NCBI GenBank assembly: GCA_049323275.1
Contig: JBMOOM010000062.1
Span: 1-64,000, forward strand
DNA: 64,000 bases
Direction of reading: 5' to 3'
Source of the DNA: Taklimakanibacter sp049323275
Lineage (GTDB): Bacteria; Pseudomonadota; Alphaproteobacteria; Rhizobiales; Aestuariivirgaceae
Below the pieces are notes generated by a model, which did not search any database, was not told the DNA's origin, and saw only the letters and a program-made list of their open reading frames with translations. Position numbers and translations under genes: made by a program. Shown here piece by piece: positions 33,818 through 42,713 of this stretch. Numbering within the stretch: position 1 is the first letter of the stretch; each line of letters opens with the position of its first letter.

Positions 33818-35749
33818 ATGACCGCCTTCCTCATGCAGAACATGGCGCCGATCATGTTCGCCGCCCTCGTCATCGTCCTGCTGCTCGGCTATCCGGTCGC
33901 CTTCTCGCTGGCTTTCGTAGGGCTGGGCTTCGGCGTGCTCGGCATCTGGCTCGGCATGTTCACGCCGAGCTTCCTGCAGGCCTTGCCCGACCGCGTCTTC
34001 GGCATCATGGCGAACGAGACGCTGCTCGCCATCCCTTTCTTCACCTTCATGGGTCTCATCCTCGAACGATCGGGCATGGCCGAGGAGCTGCTCGACACCG
34101 CCGGCAAGCTGTTCGGCCCGATCCGCGGCGGCGTCGCCTATGCGGTGATCTTCGTCGGCGCCCTTCTTGCCGCCACCACCGGCGTCGTCGCCGCCTCGGT
34201 GATCGCCATGGGGCTCATCTCGCTCCCGATCATGCTGCGCTACGGCTATGACCGCCGCCTCGCCTCGGGCGTCATCACCGCATCCGGCACGCTGGCGCAG
34301 ATCATCCCGCCGAGCCTCGTGCTCATCATTCTCGCCGACCAGCTCGGCCGCTCGGTCGGCGACATGTATGCCGGCGCCATCATCCCGGGCCTCGTGCTGA
34401 CCGCCCTCTACATGATCTACGTCTTCATCATGACGATGATCCATCCGAAATCGGCCCCGGCGCTGCCGCCCGAGGCGCGCTCCTTCGGCGCCGGCGCCGA
34501 ATACCGCCCGGTGATCACCGCCGTCGCCTTCCCGCTGATGCTGGTCCTGTGGGGCATGATCGTGCTCTTCGCGCCGAAGCTCGGCATCGATCTCATCGAC
34601 GGCTTCGTGCCGGGGGTGAGCGAATGGATCGAGGCGCGCGTCGTCGACGAGGGCCCGCGCATGCTGGTCATGCTCGGTCTGTTCGCCGCGGCCTATCTCG
34701 TTTATGTCGGCTGCCTGCGCTACGTGCCGAAATTCCTGGCGACGATCGTCGGCGCCGTCTTCCTGCTGCTGGCGCTGGGCGTGTTGTGGAAGGCGGCCGA
34801 CGCTTTCGTCACCGGCTTCGCCGCCCTGCCGCCCGCGTCGGGGCGCGGCCTCAATTTCCTGCTTGACCTCATCGCCTGGATCGCCGGCGAATGGGTCTAT
34901 GCCGTCGCCCTTTTCGGCCTCATCGGCGGCGGCGTGTCGCTGCTCGATGCGCCGTCGCGTCCGGTGGCGGCCGCGGTGTGGAAGATCATCGCCGACCTGC
35001 TGCCGCCGCTCGTCCTCATCTTCCTGGTGCTCGGCACCATCTTCCAGGGCATCGCCACGCCGACCGAGGGCGGCGCCATGGGCGCCACCGGCGCGCTGCT
35101 CCTGGCGCTGGCCCGCCGCAAGCTCAGCTTCGATCTGATGCGCCAGGCGCTCGAGAAGACCACCAACCTCTCCTCCTTCGTGGTCTTCATCCTGATCGGC
35201 GCCCGCGTCTTCTCGCTCACCTTCTATGGCGTCGACGGCCATAAATGGGTCGAGCATCTGCTGGTCAGCCTGCCCGGCGGCCCGCTCGGCTTCCTGATCG
35301 TCGTCAACCTGCTCGTCTTCGTCCTCGCCTTCTTCCTCGACTTCTTCGAGCTCGCCTTCATCATCGTGCCGCTGCTGGTGGGGCCGGCCGAAGCCCTCGG
35401 CATCGATCTCATCTGGTTCGGCGTGCTGCTCGGCATCAACATGCAGACGAGCTTCATGCATCCGCCCTTCGGTTTCGCGCTGTTCTATCTGCGGTCGGTG
35501 GCGCCGCGAAATCCCTATAAGGACCGCATCACCGGCCAGGTGCTGCAGCCCGTCACCACCGGCCAGATCTATTGGGGCGCGGTGCCTTTCGTCGTCATCC
35601 AGCTCATCATGGTCGGGCTCGCCATCGCCTTCCCGGCGATGATCATGCACTACAAGGGCTCGGGCCCCGCGGTCGATCCCTCGACGATCGAGATCACCGT
35701 GCCGACCGACAATGGCGGCGATCTCACCGGGCCGCCGTCCTTCGATTGA
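33818..35749 (+). CDS. TRAP transporter large permease (DctM/TakM-like), long form
   Basis: A 643-residue protein with many hydrophobic segments. Signature elements are NETLLAIPFFTFMG, the ASGTLAQIIPPSLVLI half-site and FQGIATPTEGGAMGATGALL. It is about 200 residues longer than the commonest DctM proteins because of an extra hydrophobic central segment (about residues 225-390). It pairs with the upstream small permease; the binding proteins are encoded about 1.2 kb downstream on the other strand. Confidence 0.92.
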   Translation: MTAFLMQNMAPIMFAALVIVLLLGYPVAFSLAFVGLGFGVLGIWLGMFTPSFLQALPDRVFGIMANETLLAIPFFTFMGLILERSGMAEELLDTAGKLFGPIRGGVAYAVIFVGALLAATTGVVAASVIAMGLISLPIMLRYGYDRRLASGVITASGTLAQIIPPSLVLIILADQLGRSVGDMYAGAIIPGLVLTALYMIYVFIMTMIHPKSAPALPPEARSFGAGAEYRPVITAVAFPLMLVLWGMIVLFAPKLGIDLIDGFVPGVSEWIEARVVDEGPRMLVMLGLFAAAYLVYVGCLRYVPKFLATIVGAVFLLLALGVLWKAADAFVTGFAALPPASGRGLNFLLDLIAWIAGEWVYAVALFGLIGGGVSLLDAPSRPVAAAVWKIIADLLPPLVLIFLVLGTIFQGIATPTEGGAMGATGALLLALARRKLSFDLMRQALEKTTNLSSFVVFILIGARVFSLTFYGVDGHKWVEHLLVSLPGGPLGFLIVVNLLVFVLAFFLDFFELAFIIVPLLVGPAEALGIDLIWFGVLLGINMQTSFMHPPFGFALFYLRSVAPRNPYKDRITGQVLQPVTTGQIYWGAVPFVVIQLIMVGLAIAFPAMIMHYKGSGPAVDPSTIEITVPTDNGGDLTGPPSFD

Positions 35750-35805
35750 CCGCTTCGCGCATTGGCGCCTAACATCGCCCGGGGGTTTCAGAGCGGAGAG
35801 GCGAC

Positions 35806-36846
35806 ATGTCCGATGCCGTGAAGTCCCAGGAGCCGGCCGTTCCGCCGGCCATGCAGCTGATCCAGATGGCGAGCGCCTATTGGGTATCGCGCATCGTCTA
35901 TGCCGCGGCCGAGCTCGGTCTCGCCGATCATCTGGCGCAGGGCCCGCTGAGCGCCGCCGACATCGCGGCCAAGGCGGGGCTCAACGCGCCGGCGCTGCAC
36001 CGGCTGATGCGCAGCCTGGCGGGCCTCGGCATTCTCGATGAAGGCGAGGACGAGCGTTTCGGCCTGACGCCGCTCGGCGAGGCGCTGAAATCGGGCAAGG
36101 CCGCAACCGGCTCGGCCCGCGCCGCCGTCCTCACCCTGGCCGCGCCGTGGTTCGCCACCGCCATGGGCCAGCTCTCGGAAAGCGTGCGGTCGGGCGCCAC
36201 CGCCTTCGAGAAGATCAACGGCATGCCGGTCTTCGACTATCTCGGGCGGCACCCGGAGGCGGCGTCGCTTTTCAGCGAGACCATGGTCGGCATCCATGGC
36301 AGCGAGCCGCCGGCCGTCGCCGCGGCCTATGATTTTTCCGGCCTCGAGACCATTGTCGATGTCGGCGGCGCCACCGGCAACATGCTGGCGACGATCCTGC
36401 TGCGCCATAAGGGCCCGCGCGGCATCCTCGCCGATCTCGCGCATGTGGTGAAGGACGCGCCGGCCCTCCTCGCCGCCAAGGGAGTGAGCGATCGCGTTTC
36501 GATCGCCCCGCATGATTTCTTCGACTCCGTGCCGGCGGGCGGCGACGCCTATATCCTCTCGCATATCCTGCATGACTGGAGCGAGGCGCAGTGCCTGACG
36601 ATTCTCGGCAATCTGCACAAGGCGATGACCGCCGAGGCGCGTCTTCTCGTCGTCGAGATGGTGCTGCCCGGCCGCAACGAGCCGCATTTCGGCAAGATCC
36701 TCGACATGGTGATGCTGGCCGTTCCGGGCGGCGAGGAGCGCACCGGCGAGGAATATCGCGCCCTTCTCGCCAAGGCCGGCTTCAGGCTCACCCGCATCGT
36801 GCCCACGGCTTCCCCGGTCAGCGTGATCGAGGCGGTGAAGGTGTAG
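35806..36846 (+). CDS. O-methyltransferase-family SAM-dependent methyltransferase
   Basis: A 346-residue protein with an N-terminal winged-helix dimerisation domain (AAELGLADHLAQGPLSAADI) and a C-terminal Rossmann methyltransferase (IVDVGGATGNMLATIL, about residues 183-198). The catalytic-base region HILHDWSEAQCLTIL carries the His-Asp typical of plant-type/hydroxyneurosporene O-methyltransferases. The substrate is unknown. It sits between the TRAP permeases and their binding proteins, 56 bases after dctM, and may be co-transcribed with it. Confidence 0.87.
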   Translation: MSDAVKSQEPAVPPAMQLIQMASAYWVSRIVYAAAELGLADHLAQGPLSAADIAAKAGLNAPALHRLMRSLAGLGILDEGEDERFGLTPLGEALKSGKAATGSARAAVLTLAAPWFATAMGQLSESVRSGATAFEKINGMPVFDYLGRHPEAASLFSETMVGIHGSEPPAVAAAYDFSGLETIVDVGGATGNMLATILLRHKGPRGILADLAHVVKDAPALLAAKGVSDRVSIAPHDFFDSVPAGGDAYILSHILHDWSEAQCLTILGNLHKAMTAEARLLVVEMVLPGRNEPHFGKILDMVMLAVPGGEERTGEEYRALLAKAGFRLTRIVPTASPVSVIEAVKV

Positions 36847-36863
36847 AGAGATTGAGATAACTT

Positions 36864-36894
36864 CTCCTTCCCTCCGCGAAGCGCAGGGAAGGAG
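36864..36894. terminator. Bidirectional hairpin between convergent genes
   Basis: Inverted repeat CTCCTTCCCT/AGGGAAGGAG with an 11-base loop, between the methyltransferase (+) and the first TRAP binding protein (-). Confidence 0.6.
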
Positions 36895-36933
36895 GAGCGG
36901 GCAGGAATAGCTCCTTCGGGGCAGGGGATAAAC

Positions 36934-38031
36934 TTACAGCGCCTTCTTGCGCTGCTGCGCCATCATGAAATTGTCGTAGGTCGCTTCCGACACCTGCTGC
37001 CAGAGGAACCCGTCGGCGCGGTAGGCCATCACCGCGTCATGGATCTTCTTGAAGGCGGCGTTGGTGGCGTTCATCTCGGCATAGGTTTCCTTGGCCGCGT
37101 TGAAGCAGGCTTCCAGGATCTCGGCCGAGAAGGGGCGCAGCTTGGCGCCGTCGGCGACCAGCTTCTTGAGCGCCCCCGGATTGAGATGGTCGTAGCGCGC
37201 CTGCATGTCGGTATTGGCAAGCGCCGCGGCGCCGGTGATGATCGCCTGATAGTTTTTCGGGAGGCCTTCCCACTTCGCCTTGTTGATGAAAAAATGCAGC
37301 ATCGGGCCGCCTTCCCACCAGCCCGGATAATAATAGAACGGCGCCACCTTGTTGAAGCCGAGCTTCTGGTCGTCATAGGGCCCGACCCATTCGGCCGCGT
37401 CGATCGTGCCTTTTTCGAGAGCGGGATAGATGTCGCCGCCGGCGATCTGCTGCGGCACCACGCCGAGCTTGGCGATCACCTTGCCGCCGAAGCCGCCGAT
37501 GCGCATCTTGACGCCCTTGAGATCGGCGACCGTCTTGATCTCCTTCCTGAACCAGCCGCCCATCTGGGCGCCGGTATTGCCGCCCGGCAGCGCATGGATG
37601 TTGTAGGCGGCATAGAACTCGTTCATCAGGCCGATGCCGCCGCCTTCATACATCCAGGCATTCTGCTGGCGCGAATTGAGGCCGAAGGGCACTGCGGTGG
37701 CGAAGGCGAAGGTCGGGTCCTTGCCCCAGTAATAATAGGACGCGGTATGCGCCATTTCGAGCGTGCCGTCGGTCACCTTGTCGGCGGCCTGGAGGCCCGG
37801 CACGATCTCGCCCGCCGGAAACACCTGGATCTGGAACCTGTTGTCGGTCGCTTCGGCGACATTCTTGGCGAAGACCTCGGCCGCCCCGAAGATGGTGTCG
37901 AGGCTCTTGGGGAAGCTCGAGGTCAGGCGCCATTTGAGCTCCGGCGTCGATTGGGCGATGGCCGGGGTGGCAAGCGCGGCGGTTGCGGCGGCCGCGGTCC
38001 CGGCCGACGCGAAAAATTTACGGCGATCCAT
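36934..38031 (-). CDS. TRAP substrate-binding protein, TakP (2-oxoacid) type, copy 1
   Basis: A 365-residue periplasmic DctP-like protein. The signal is MDRRKFFASAG followed by an Ala-rich core ending in AIAQS, with a twin-arginine-like pair. It is very similar along its length to Rhodobacter TakP, which binds pyruvate and other 2-oxoacids with sodium (KSLDTIFGAAEVF, QIAGGDIYPALEKGTIDA, EWVGPYDDQKLGF, PGWWEGG). The start is at 38031 with GGGAGGA upstream. It is the downstream member of a tandem pair with the gene at 38243. Confidence 0.93.
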   Translation of the reverse strand: MDRRKFFASAGTAAAATAALATPAIAQSTPELKWRLTSSFPKSLDTIFGAAEVFAKNVAEATDNRFQIQVFPAGEIVPGLQAADKVTDGTLEMAHTASYYYWGKDPTFAFATAVPFGLNSRQQNAWMYEGGGIGLMNEFYAAYNIHALPGGNTGAQMGGWFRKEIKTVADLKGVKMRIGGFGGKVIAKLGVVPQQIAGGDIYPALEKGTIDAAEWVGPYDDQKLGFNKVAPFYYYPGWWEGGPMLHFFINKAKWEGLPKNYQAIITGAAALANTDMQARYDHLNPGALKKLVADGAKLRPFSAEILEACFNAAKETYAEMNATNAAFKKIHDAVMAYRADGFLWQQVSEATYDNFMMAQQRKKAL

Positions 38032-38191
38032 TCCGGTAGTCCTCCCTTGGGCGCATCGACTTTTCGGATCGGCTGATGCGCGATGAATGCGTTTCCTCAC
38101 AAAGCGGCGCGCTCTTGTGCCGGCGCGTCCGTCATCGCTTTTATAAAACAGCCCATTGCATATTCAATGGGACTTTGCCTCCATAAGGAAA

Positions 38192-38218
38192 AGCCCCGGA
38201 GGCGGGACCTCCGGGGCT
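38192..38218 (-). terminator. Rho-independent terminator after TakP copy 2
   Basis: Perfect 11-bp stem AGCCCCGGAGG/CCTCCGGGGCT with a 5-base loop, followed on the minus strand by TTTTCC. It isolates the upstream binding-protein gene from copy 1. Confidence 0.85.
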
Positions 38219-38242
38219 GATCAGGAAAATTTGCCGAAATTC

Positions 38243-39340
38243 TTACAGCTGCTTCTTGCGCTGCTGGTTCATCATGAAGGTGTCGAAGGTGTTTTCCGAC
38301 ACCTGCTGCCACAGATAGGCGTCGTTGCGCTGCGCCTTCATCGCGTCATAGAGCTTCTTGAAGGCGGCGTTCTTGGCCGAGATCTCGTCATAGGTCTCGT
38401 TCGCGGCCTTGAAGCAGGCTTCCATCACTTCTTGCGGATAGGGCCGCAATTTGGCGCCGTCGGCGACGAGCTTCTTGATCGCCGCCGGATTGACCTGGTC
38501 GTATTTGGCCTGCGCATCGACATTGGCCGCCATGGCCGCGGCGGTGATGACCGCCTGGTAGGTCTTCGGCAGCTCGTCCCATTTGCCCTTGTTGATGAAG
38601 AAGTGCAGGGCCGCACCGCCTTCCCACCAGCCCGGATAATAATAGAACGGCGCCACCTTGTTGAAGCCGAGCTTCTGGTCGTCATAGGGGCCGACCCATT
38701 CGGCGGCGTCGATCGTGCCTTTTTCGAGCGAGGGATAGATGTCGCCGCCGGCGATCTGCTGCGGCACCACGCCGAGCTTCTGCATCACGGCGCCGGCGAA
38801 ACCGGCGATGCGCATCTTGACGCCCTTGAGGTCCTCGACGGTCTTGATCTCCTTGCGGAACCAGCCGCCCATCTGCGCGCCGGTATTGCCGCCCGGCATG
38901 CCGATGAAATTGTACGGCGCATAGAATTCGTTCAGCAGCTCATTGCCGCCGCCGTGATAGAACCAGGCATTCTGCTGGCGCGAATTGAGGCCGAAGGGCA
39001 CCGCGGTGCCGAAGGCGAAAGTCGGGTCCTTGCCCCAGTAATAATAGGAACAGGTATGGGCCATCTCGACGGTGCCGTCGGACACCTTGTCGGCGGCCTG
39101 CAGGCCCGGCACGATTTCGCCCGCCGGGAAGCACTGGATCTGGAACTTGTTGTCGGTCGCCTCGGCGACGAATTTGGCGAACACCTCGGCGGCGCCATAG
39201 ATCGTATCGAGGCTCTTGGGGAAGCTCGAGGTGAGCCGCCATTTGATCTCAGGTGCTGACTGCGCGATGGCGGGCGCGGCGAGGGTCGTCGCGGCGGCGG
39301 CAAGGGTTCCGGAACGGGTGATGAAACGACGGCGATCCAT
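38243..39340 (-). CDS. TRAP substrate-binding protein, TakP type, copy 2
   Basis: A 365-residue protein of exactly the same length as its neighbour, alignable without gaps and identical at most positions. The leader MDRRRFITRSG has a twin-arginine-like pair; cleavage is near AIAQS. Differences cluster in patches near the ligand cleft (FYHGGGNELLN against MYEGGGIGLMN), so it may prefer a different 2-oxoacid. The start 39340 has GAGAGGA upstream. A terminator lies between the copies, so each has its own transcript. Confidence 0.93.
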   Translation of the reverse strand: MDRRRFITRSGTLAAAATTLAAPAIAQSAPEIKWRLTSSFPKSLDTIYGAAEVFAKFVAEATDNKFQIQCFPAGEIVPGLQAADKVSDGTVEMAHTCSYYYWGKDPTFAFGTAVPFGLNSRQQNAWFYHGGGNELLNEFYAPYNFIGMPGGNTGAQMGGWFRKEIKTVEDLKGVKMRIAGFAGAVMQKLGVVPQQIAGGDIYPSLEKGTIDAAEWVGPYDDQKLGFNKVAPFYYYPGWWEGGAALHFFINKGKWDELPKTYQAVITAAAMAANVDAQAKYDQVNPAAIKKLVADGAKLRPYPQEVMEACFKAANETYDEISAKNAAFKKLYDAMKAQRNDAYLWQQVSENTFDTFMMNQQRKKQL

Positions 39341-39536
39341 GAGGCTTCCTCTCGTTTGGCCCCGGGAGAGGGCCAGATGACGATGATTGCGGGCGAGGCC
39401 CGGAAGAGCCCTTATAGAGGGCGCCTCGGCGTCCGACCAATAAGCCAAAAGACGCAAAGCGCGGGTGCAATGGAACCCGGCCTCTGGCAATATGGGCGGC
39501 CTTCTCTGGTATGCCCGGAGCAGGGCTGAAAAAGGC

Positions 39537-39562
39537 GATCCGCCGGTGGCAGCCGGCGGATC
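39537..39562 (-). terminator. Rho-independent terminator of the MarR/secreted-protein unit
   Basis: Perfect 10-bp stem GATCCGCCGG/CCGGCGGATC with a 6-base loop, followed on the minus strand by GCCTTTTTC. Confidence 0.85.
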
Positions 39563-39572
39563 GTCGTCACCA

Positions 39573-40295
39573 CTATTTCTTGAGCGTGATGGTGCCGGGG
39601 AAACTCAGATCTCCGGAAGCGACCTTGTGCACGCCGGTCACGCACAGAAGCGGCGCCTTGCCTTCACTATTGACCTGCAATTCGGCGGTGACCGCGTCGA
39701 ACCTGGCGTTCTCGGCGCCTTTCAGCGGCACCGTGATCCTGACGGTGGAGCCCTTGAGCAAGGCCGACATGCCGGGACTGTCGAGCGCGATCGGCAGGCC
39801 GGGCGCGGTCACCGGCAGCACGTCCTGGCCGGGCGACACGTCCTTCACCTTGAGCCCGGCGCCGCAGGCCTTGTCCTCGCCCAGCACCACCCAATGCGAA
39901 TGCCAGCCCGCGCCGTCATTGGCGGGATCGCCGTCATTGTTCTCGTCGAAGAGCGGCGTGTCGTCGAAATCGGGATGGGCGGTGATGGCGAGCGCCAGGA
40001 GGCCCGTGCCCTTGCCGAAGCCAACCGCATCGGGATCGAGCTTGGTCGGCCAAACATAGGCTTCGACCTTGGCGCCCGGGAGCTTGCCGGCGGCTTTCGG
40101 TTTGACGCTGCCGGCCTCGCCCGTCACTTCCATGGCGAATTCGGCGAGCCGGCCGTCGGTCGTGGCGGACGCTTTCGCGATGTCGAAAGCGGGGTCGACC
40201 TTGCCGTCCGATTTCGCGGTGATGTCATGCGCCGCCGCGGCGGCCGTCATGAAGGTGAGCAAAGCGGCGCTCAAAGTGAGGCTTGAGCTTTTCAT
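39573..40295 (-). CDS. Secreted hypothetical protein with a calcium-loop-like motif
   Basis: A 240-residue protein with a clear signal peptide (MKSSSLTLSAALLTFMTAAA, cut near AAAHD). DENNDGDPANDG (about residues 118-129) matches the DxNxDG calcium-binding loop and is followed by GWHSHWVVL. There are two Cys (KACGAG and LLCVTG). I do not recognise the family. It overlaps the marR-like gene by 4 bases (ATGA), so it is made together with the regulator. Confidence 0.78.
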   Translation of the reverse strand: MKSSSLTLSAALLTFMTAAAAAHDITAKSDGKVDPAFDIAKASATTDGRLAEFAMEVTGEAGSVKPKAAGKLPGAKVEAYVWPTKLDPDAVGFGKGTGLLALAITAHPDFDDTPLFDENNDGDPANDGAGWHSHWVVLGEDKACGAGLKVKDVSPGQDVLPVTAPGLPIALDSPGMSALLKGSTVRITVPLKGAENARFDAVTAELQVNSEGKAPLLCVTGVHKVASGDLSFPGTITLKK

Positions 40296-40978
40296 TCGAT
40301 CTTCTCCTGTTGAGGTGGATGCCCGGAGCCCGGCGCCGCCGCGATGAAGTTCCGCCAGGTGGCAGCCAGGCGGTCGGGAGGCGCCGCATCATGTTCGCCG
40401 CAATCGATCCGCAGATCCTGGGAGCTGAAGGCGGCGCGCACGAAGTCGCAGAAATGCGGAGTGTCGGTTCCGGGCGACACCTGCGGACGGAAATGCCGGC
40501 AGGTGACGCACATGCGCTGCATCGGCATCTGGCCGTCGTCGAGCAGCGTCCGGATCATCTTGATGAGCAGCTGGAGAAGGTCGGCTTGTTCCTCGGAACT
40601 CAGGCCGGAAAGCGCCTTGCCGGTCAGCGCCAGGTCGCCGCGCAGGCTGGCGAGCGTCTCGCGCCCCTGCTCGGTCAGCCGGTTGCGCACCGCGCGGCGG
40701 TCCTGCGTGTCGCTCTGGCGCGCCACCAGGCCCTTGCGCGCCAGCGCGGTGAGCGAATCGGTGACGGTCGGCTGGCTGAGGCCCAATTCGCGGGCGATGT
40801 CCTGGACCCGGAGATCCTCGAGGCCCGGCCGGCTCAGGAGATGGAGCAGCATGAGCTGCGTCGGATTGAGTCCCTGGGCGCTGGCGGTGCGCCATTGCTC
40901 GACCCGGTTGAGGCTCGCGAGCCGCTCGAGCCCTTCCTGAAGCCGGTCGGGCAAGGGTGTCCGTGGGAAAGTGGTCAT
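40292..40978 (-). CDS. MarR-family regulator with C-terminal Cys cluster
   Basis: A 228-residue protein. Residues 20-150 form a MarR winged helix (LRVQDIARELGLSQPTVTD, DRRAVRNRLTEQG). The C-terminal 75 residues hold CVTC, HFCDF and IDCGEHD, a spacing that suggests a zinc or redox site; such tails occur in a subset of proteobacterial MarR proteins. It is the first gene of a two-gene unit with the secreted protein. A perfect palindrome 15 bases upstream is its likely operator. Confidence 0.88.
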   Translation of the reverse strand: MTTFPRTPLPDRLQEGLERLASLNRVEQWRTASAQGLNPTQLMLLHLLSRPGLEDLRVQDIARELGLSQPTVTDSLTALARKGLVARQSDTQDRRAVRNRLTEQGRETLASLRGDLALTGKALSGLSSEEQADLLQLLIKMIRTLLDDGQMPMQRMCVTCRHFRPQVSPGTDTPHFCDFVRAAFSSQDLRIDCGEHDAAPPDRLAATWRNFIAAAPGSGHPPQQEKIE

Positions 40979-40992
40979 GGATTCATAGTAAA

Positions 40993-41005
40993 TAGGAGTC
41001 CTATA
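40993..41005. promoter_or_regulatory. Putative MarR operator
   Basis: Perfect 13-bp palindrome ATAGGA-G-TCCTAT beginning 15 bases upstream of the marR-like start codon, fitting autorepression. Confidence 0.6.
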
Positions 41006-41023
41006 TTGTCAAGCGAGAAGCCG

Positions 41024-41048
41024 GAACCTTTCTCTGGGGACCGCGTTG
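41024..41048 (+). promoter_or_regulatory. EcfG-type promoter
   Basis: GGAAC (41024-41028), 16 bases, then CGTT (41045-41048): an exact match to the EcfG consensus spacing. The next gene on this strand is the 73-residue membrane protein at 41186, about 140 bases downstream. Confidence 0.55.
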
Positions 41049-41185
41049 TTGGCATGCGCTTCGCCAAGCTCATCGAGCTGAGGCTGAAGCCCGGCCCGCC
41101 CCTGAAGCTCCGTGGTTTTCCCGGGCGGGCCGACGGCAAAAAATTCTGAAGCTCTGGACGAACGATTATCCAGCAGGAGGAGTCT

Positions 41186-41407
41186 ATGACTCTGTCGGCT
41201 CACAAGGTTTTGTTTTCACTGATCACTTTCGCCGCCCTTCTGGGCTTCGGCTGGATTCTGATCGTTTATGTGCTGTCCTTCCGCGCCGCCCAATGGGCCG
41301 TCGACCGCATCGAGGACGGCATGACGCCGCGCCGACCGGCTTTGCGCCCGGCGCGCCAGCGCGCCTATCGGCCGGCCCCTTATTATCGCAATTCCTATAT
41401 GCGCTAA
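41186..41407 (+). CDS. Small membrane protein, probable stress gene
   Basis: A 73-residue protein with one hydrophobic segment (VLFSLITFAALLGFGWILIV) and an Arg/Pro/Tyr-rich tail (ALRPARQRAYRPAPYYRN). The start has a strong AGGAGGAG ribosome site. An EcfG-type promoter lies upstream. No family is recognised. It is convergent with DUF1772, with a 2-base gap. Confidence 0.7.
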   Translation: MTLSAHKVLFSLITFAALLGFGWILIVYVLSFRAAQWAVDRIEDGMTPRRPALRPARQRAYRPAPYYRNSYMR

Positions 41408-41409
41408 GC

Positions 41410-41904
41410 CTAAGGGCTGGCATTCTTCTGTAGCAATAGTCCCACAATGAACAGCACCGTCGCCGCCAGCGGCGCGGCGGCGCGCACATGGTTCCAGAAG
41501 GTCCATTCGCCGAGATAGCGCGTCCATAGCGCCGCGCCCTCGGGGCTCGCCGGCGGGACGGCGGCGAGAGCGTCGTTGAGCGGCACGTTGAAGATCATCG
41601 TCACCAGGAAGGATCCCGCCACATAAAGCAGGGCGGCGATGAGGATCGTGGCGCTGCCGGGCGTGCTCCAATTGAGCACAGCGAGGAGGGCGGCGGCGAT
41701 GCACAGAAGCGGCGTGCCCATGAACACCGCCATGAACCACGGATTGATCACCGTCACATTGATCGCATTCATCGCGGCGATGCCCTCGGGCGGCGGCAGG
41801 CGGGCGAGGGCGGCCATCACGAAGGTCGAAAAGGCATAGAAGATCCCGGCGGTGAGGCCGGCGCCGAGGGCGCACAGAACGGTGACGACGGTGAACAGGC
41901 TCAT
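41410..41904 (-). CDS. DUF1772 (anthrone oxygenase-like) membrane protein
   Basis: A 164-residue protein with four hydrophobic segments. FSTFVMAALARLPPPEGIAAM, NVPLNDALAA and WTFWNHVRAAAPLAA are typical of DUF1772, a family that includes fungal anthrone oxygenases. The bacterial role is unknown. It lies 54 bases downstream of the tetR gene on the same strand, possibly in one transcript. Confidence 0.85.
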   Translation of the reverse strand: MSLFTVVTVLCALGAGLTAGIFYAFSTFVMAALARLPPPEGIAAMNAINVTVINPWFMAVFMGTPLLCIAAALLAVLNWSTPGSATILIAALLYVAGSFLVTMIFNVPLNDALAAVPPASPEGAALWTRYLGEWTFWNHVRAAAPLAATVLFIVGLLLQKNASP

Positions 41905-41958
41905 GGCGGAACTCCGTTCTCAGCTTGAATATCGCCTAATCGCCGTGACAGGGCGATG

Positions 41959-42558
41959 TCAGGACTTCTCGATCATTCTCTTGAGGCCGCGATAGATCGT
42001 CTCGAGGCGCTCGAAGCCGCCTTCGGTCAGGGTGATCGGCGCCGCATTGTCGGCGATGGCGGCGAGGATCAGGGCGGCGTCGCCGGGCTGCGCATTGGGC
42101 GCCAGCTCGCCGCGCTCCGCCGCGGTCGACAGCGCCGAGGCGAAGATCGCCAAGAGCTCGCTGCCGAAATGATCGAGCATCTGCCGGCCCTTGGCGCTCA
42201 GGAGATCGGCATCCTGGCGCAGGCGCGAGATCAGGCTCCAGGGCTGGCCGCTTTCGCCCGCCGCGTTGAAATGCTGGAAGCGCTTGCGGCTCACCCCGAT
42301 CATCGCCTCGATCTTGTCGCCGAGGCTCGAATTCTCCCTCGCCCAGACTTCCCTGAGCGCCGCCAGGGTCACCCGCACATAATCGTCCAGCACCTCCTCG
42401 ACCAGCGCCTGCTTGCCCCCGAAATGATAATGGATATTGGCGCGGGTGATGCCGAGCTCCTCGGCGATGTCGCCGAAACTGGCGCCGCGATAGCCGTTGC
42501 GGACGAGGAGCTCGAGGGCGATATCCTTGATGGCCTGGCGGGTGTCGGTTTCGCTCAT
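41959..42558 (-). CDS. TetR-family regulator of the RidA/M24/ABC operon
   Basis: A 199-residue regulator with the TetR helix-turn-helix ASFGDIAEELGITRANIHYHF (about residues 25-45). It is divergent from the operon that begins at 42714. The intergenic region contains a perfect 18-bp palindrome over a promoter, so this protein is expected to repress the operon until a ligand, probably the imported compound, is present. Confidence 0.9.
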   Translation of the reverse strand: MSETDTRQAIKDIALELLVRNGYRGASFGDIAEELGITRANIHYHFGGKQALVEEVLDDYVRVTLAALREVWARENSSLGDKIEAMIGVSRKRFQHFNAAGESGQPWSLISRLRQDADLLSAKGRQMLDHFGSELLAIFASALSTAAERGELAPNAQPGDAALILAAIADNAAPITLTEGGFERLETIYRGLKRMIEKS

Positions 42559-42572
42559 GGCTACTTCTTAGA

Positions 42573-42617
42573 GCATGATCCGGAAAAGGGGATACCGGTT
42601 TCCGTTCGATCGCACGC
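42573..42617. repeat. GCATGATCCGGAAAA palindromic repeat, second copy
   Basis: Same family as 16095-16139, with a diverged right arm. It lies directly upstream of tetR. Confidence 0.65.
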
Positions 42618-42660
42618 TAAAATGGAGCGATTTCGGTGATTTGGCGAGAGGACAGGAAAT

Positions 42661-42690
42661 TTGACAAATTACTTACTTACATGTAAGTAA
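42661..42690 (+). promoter_or_regulatory. TetR-controlled promoter and operator
   Basis: TTGACA at 42661-42666 is a consensus -35. The perfect palindrome TTACTTACATGTAAGTAA occupies 42673-42690, covering the spacer and -10 region (TAAGTA at 17-base spacing). Its form is that of TetR-family operators. Confidence 0.8.
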
Positions 42691-42713
42691 ATGAACCAAA
42701 GGGGAGGTCGCCA

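Noticed and set aside
33263..35650. 795-codon minus-strand frame opposite the TRAP permeases
   Set aside because: Low-complexity Asp/Glu/His/Arg translation, a GC-rich shadow of dctQ and dctM.
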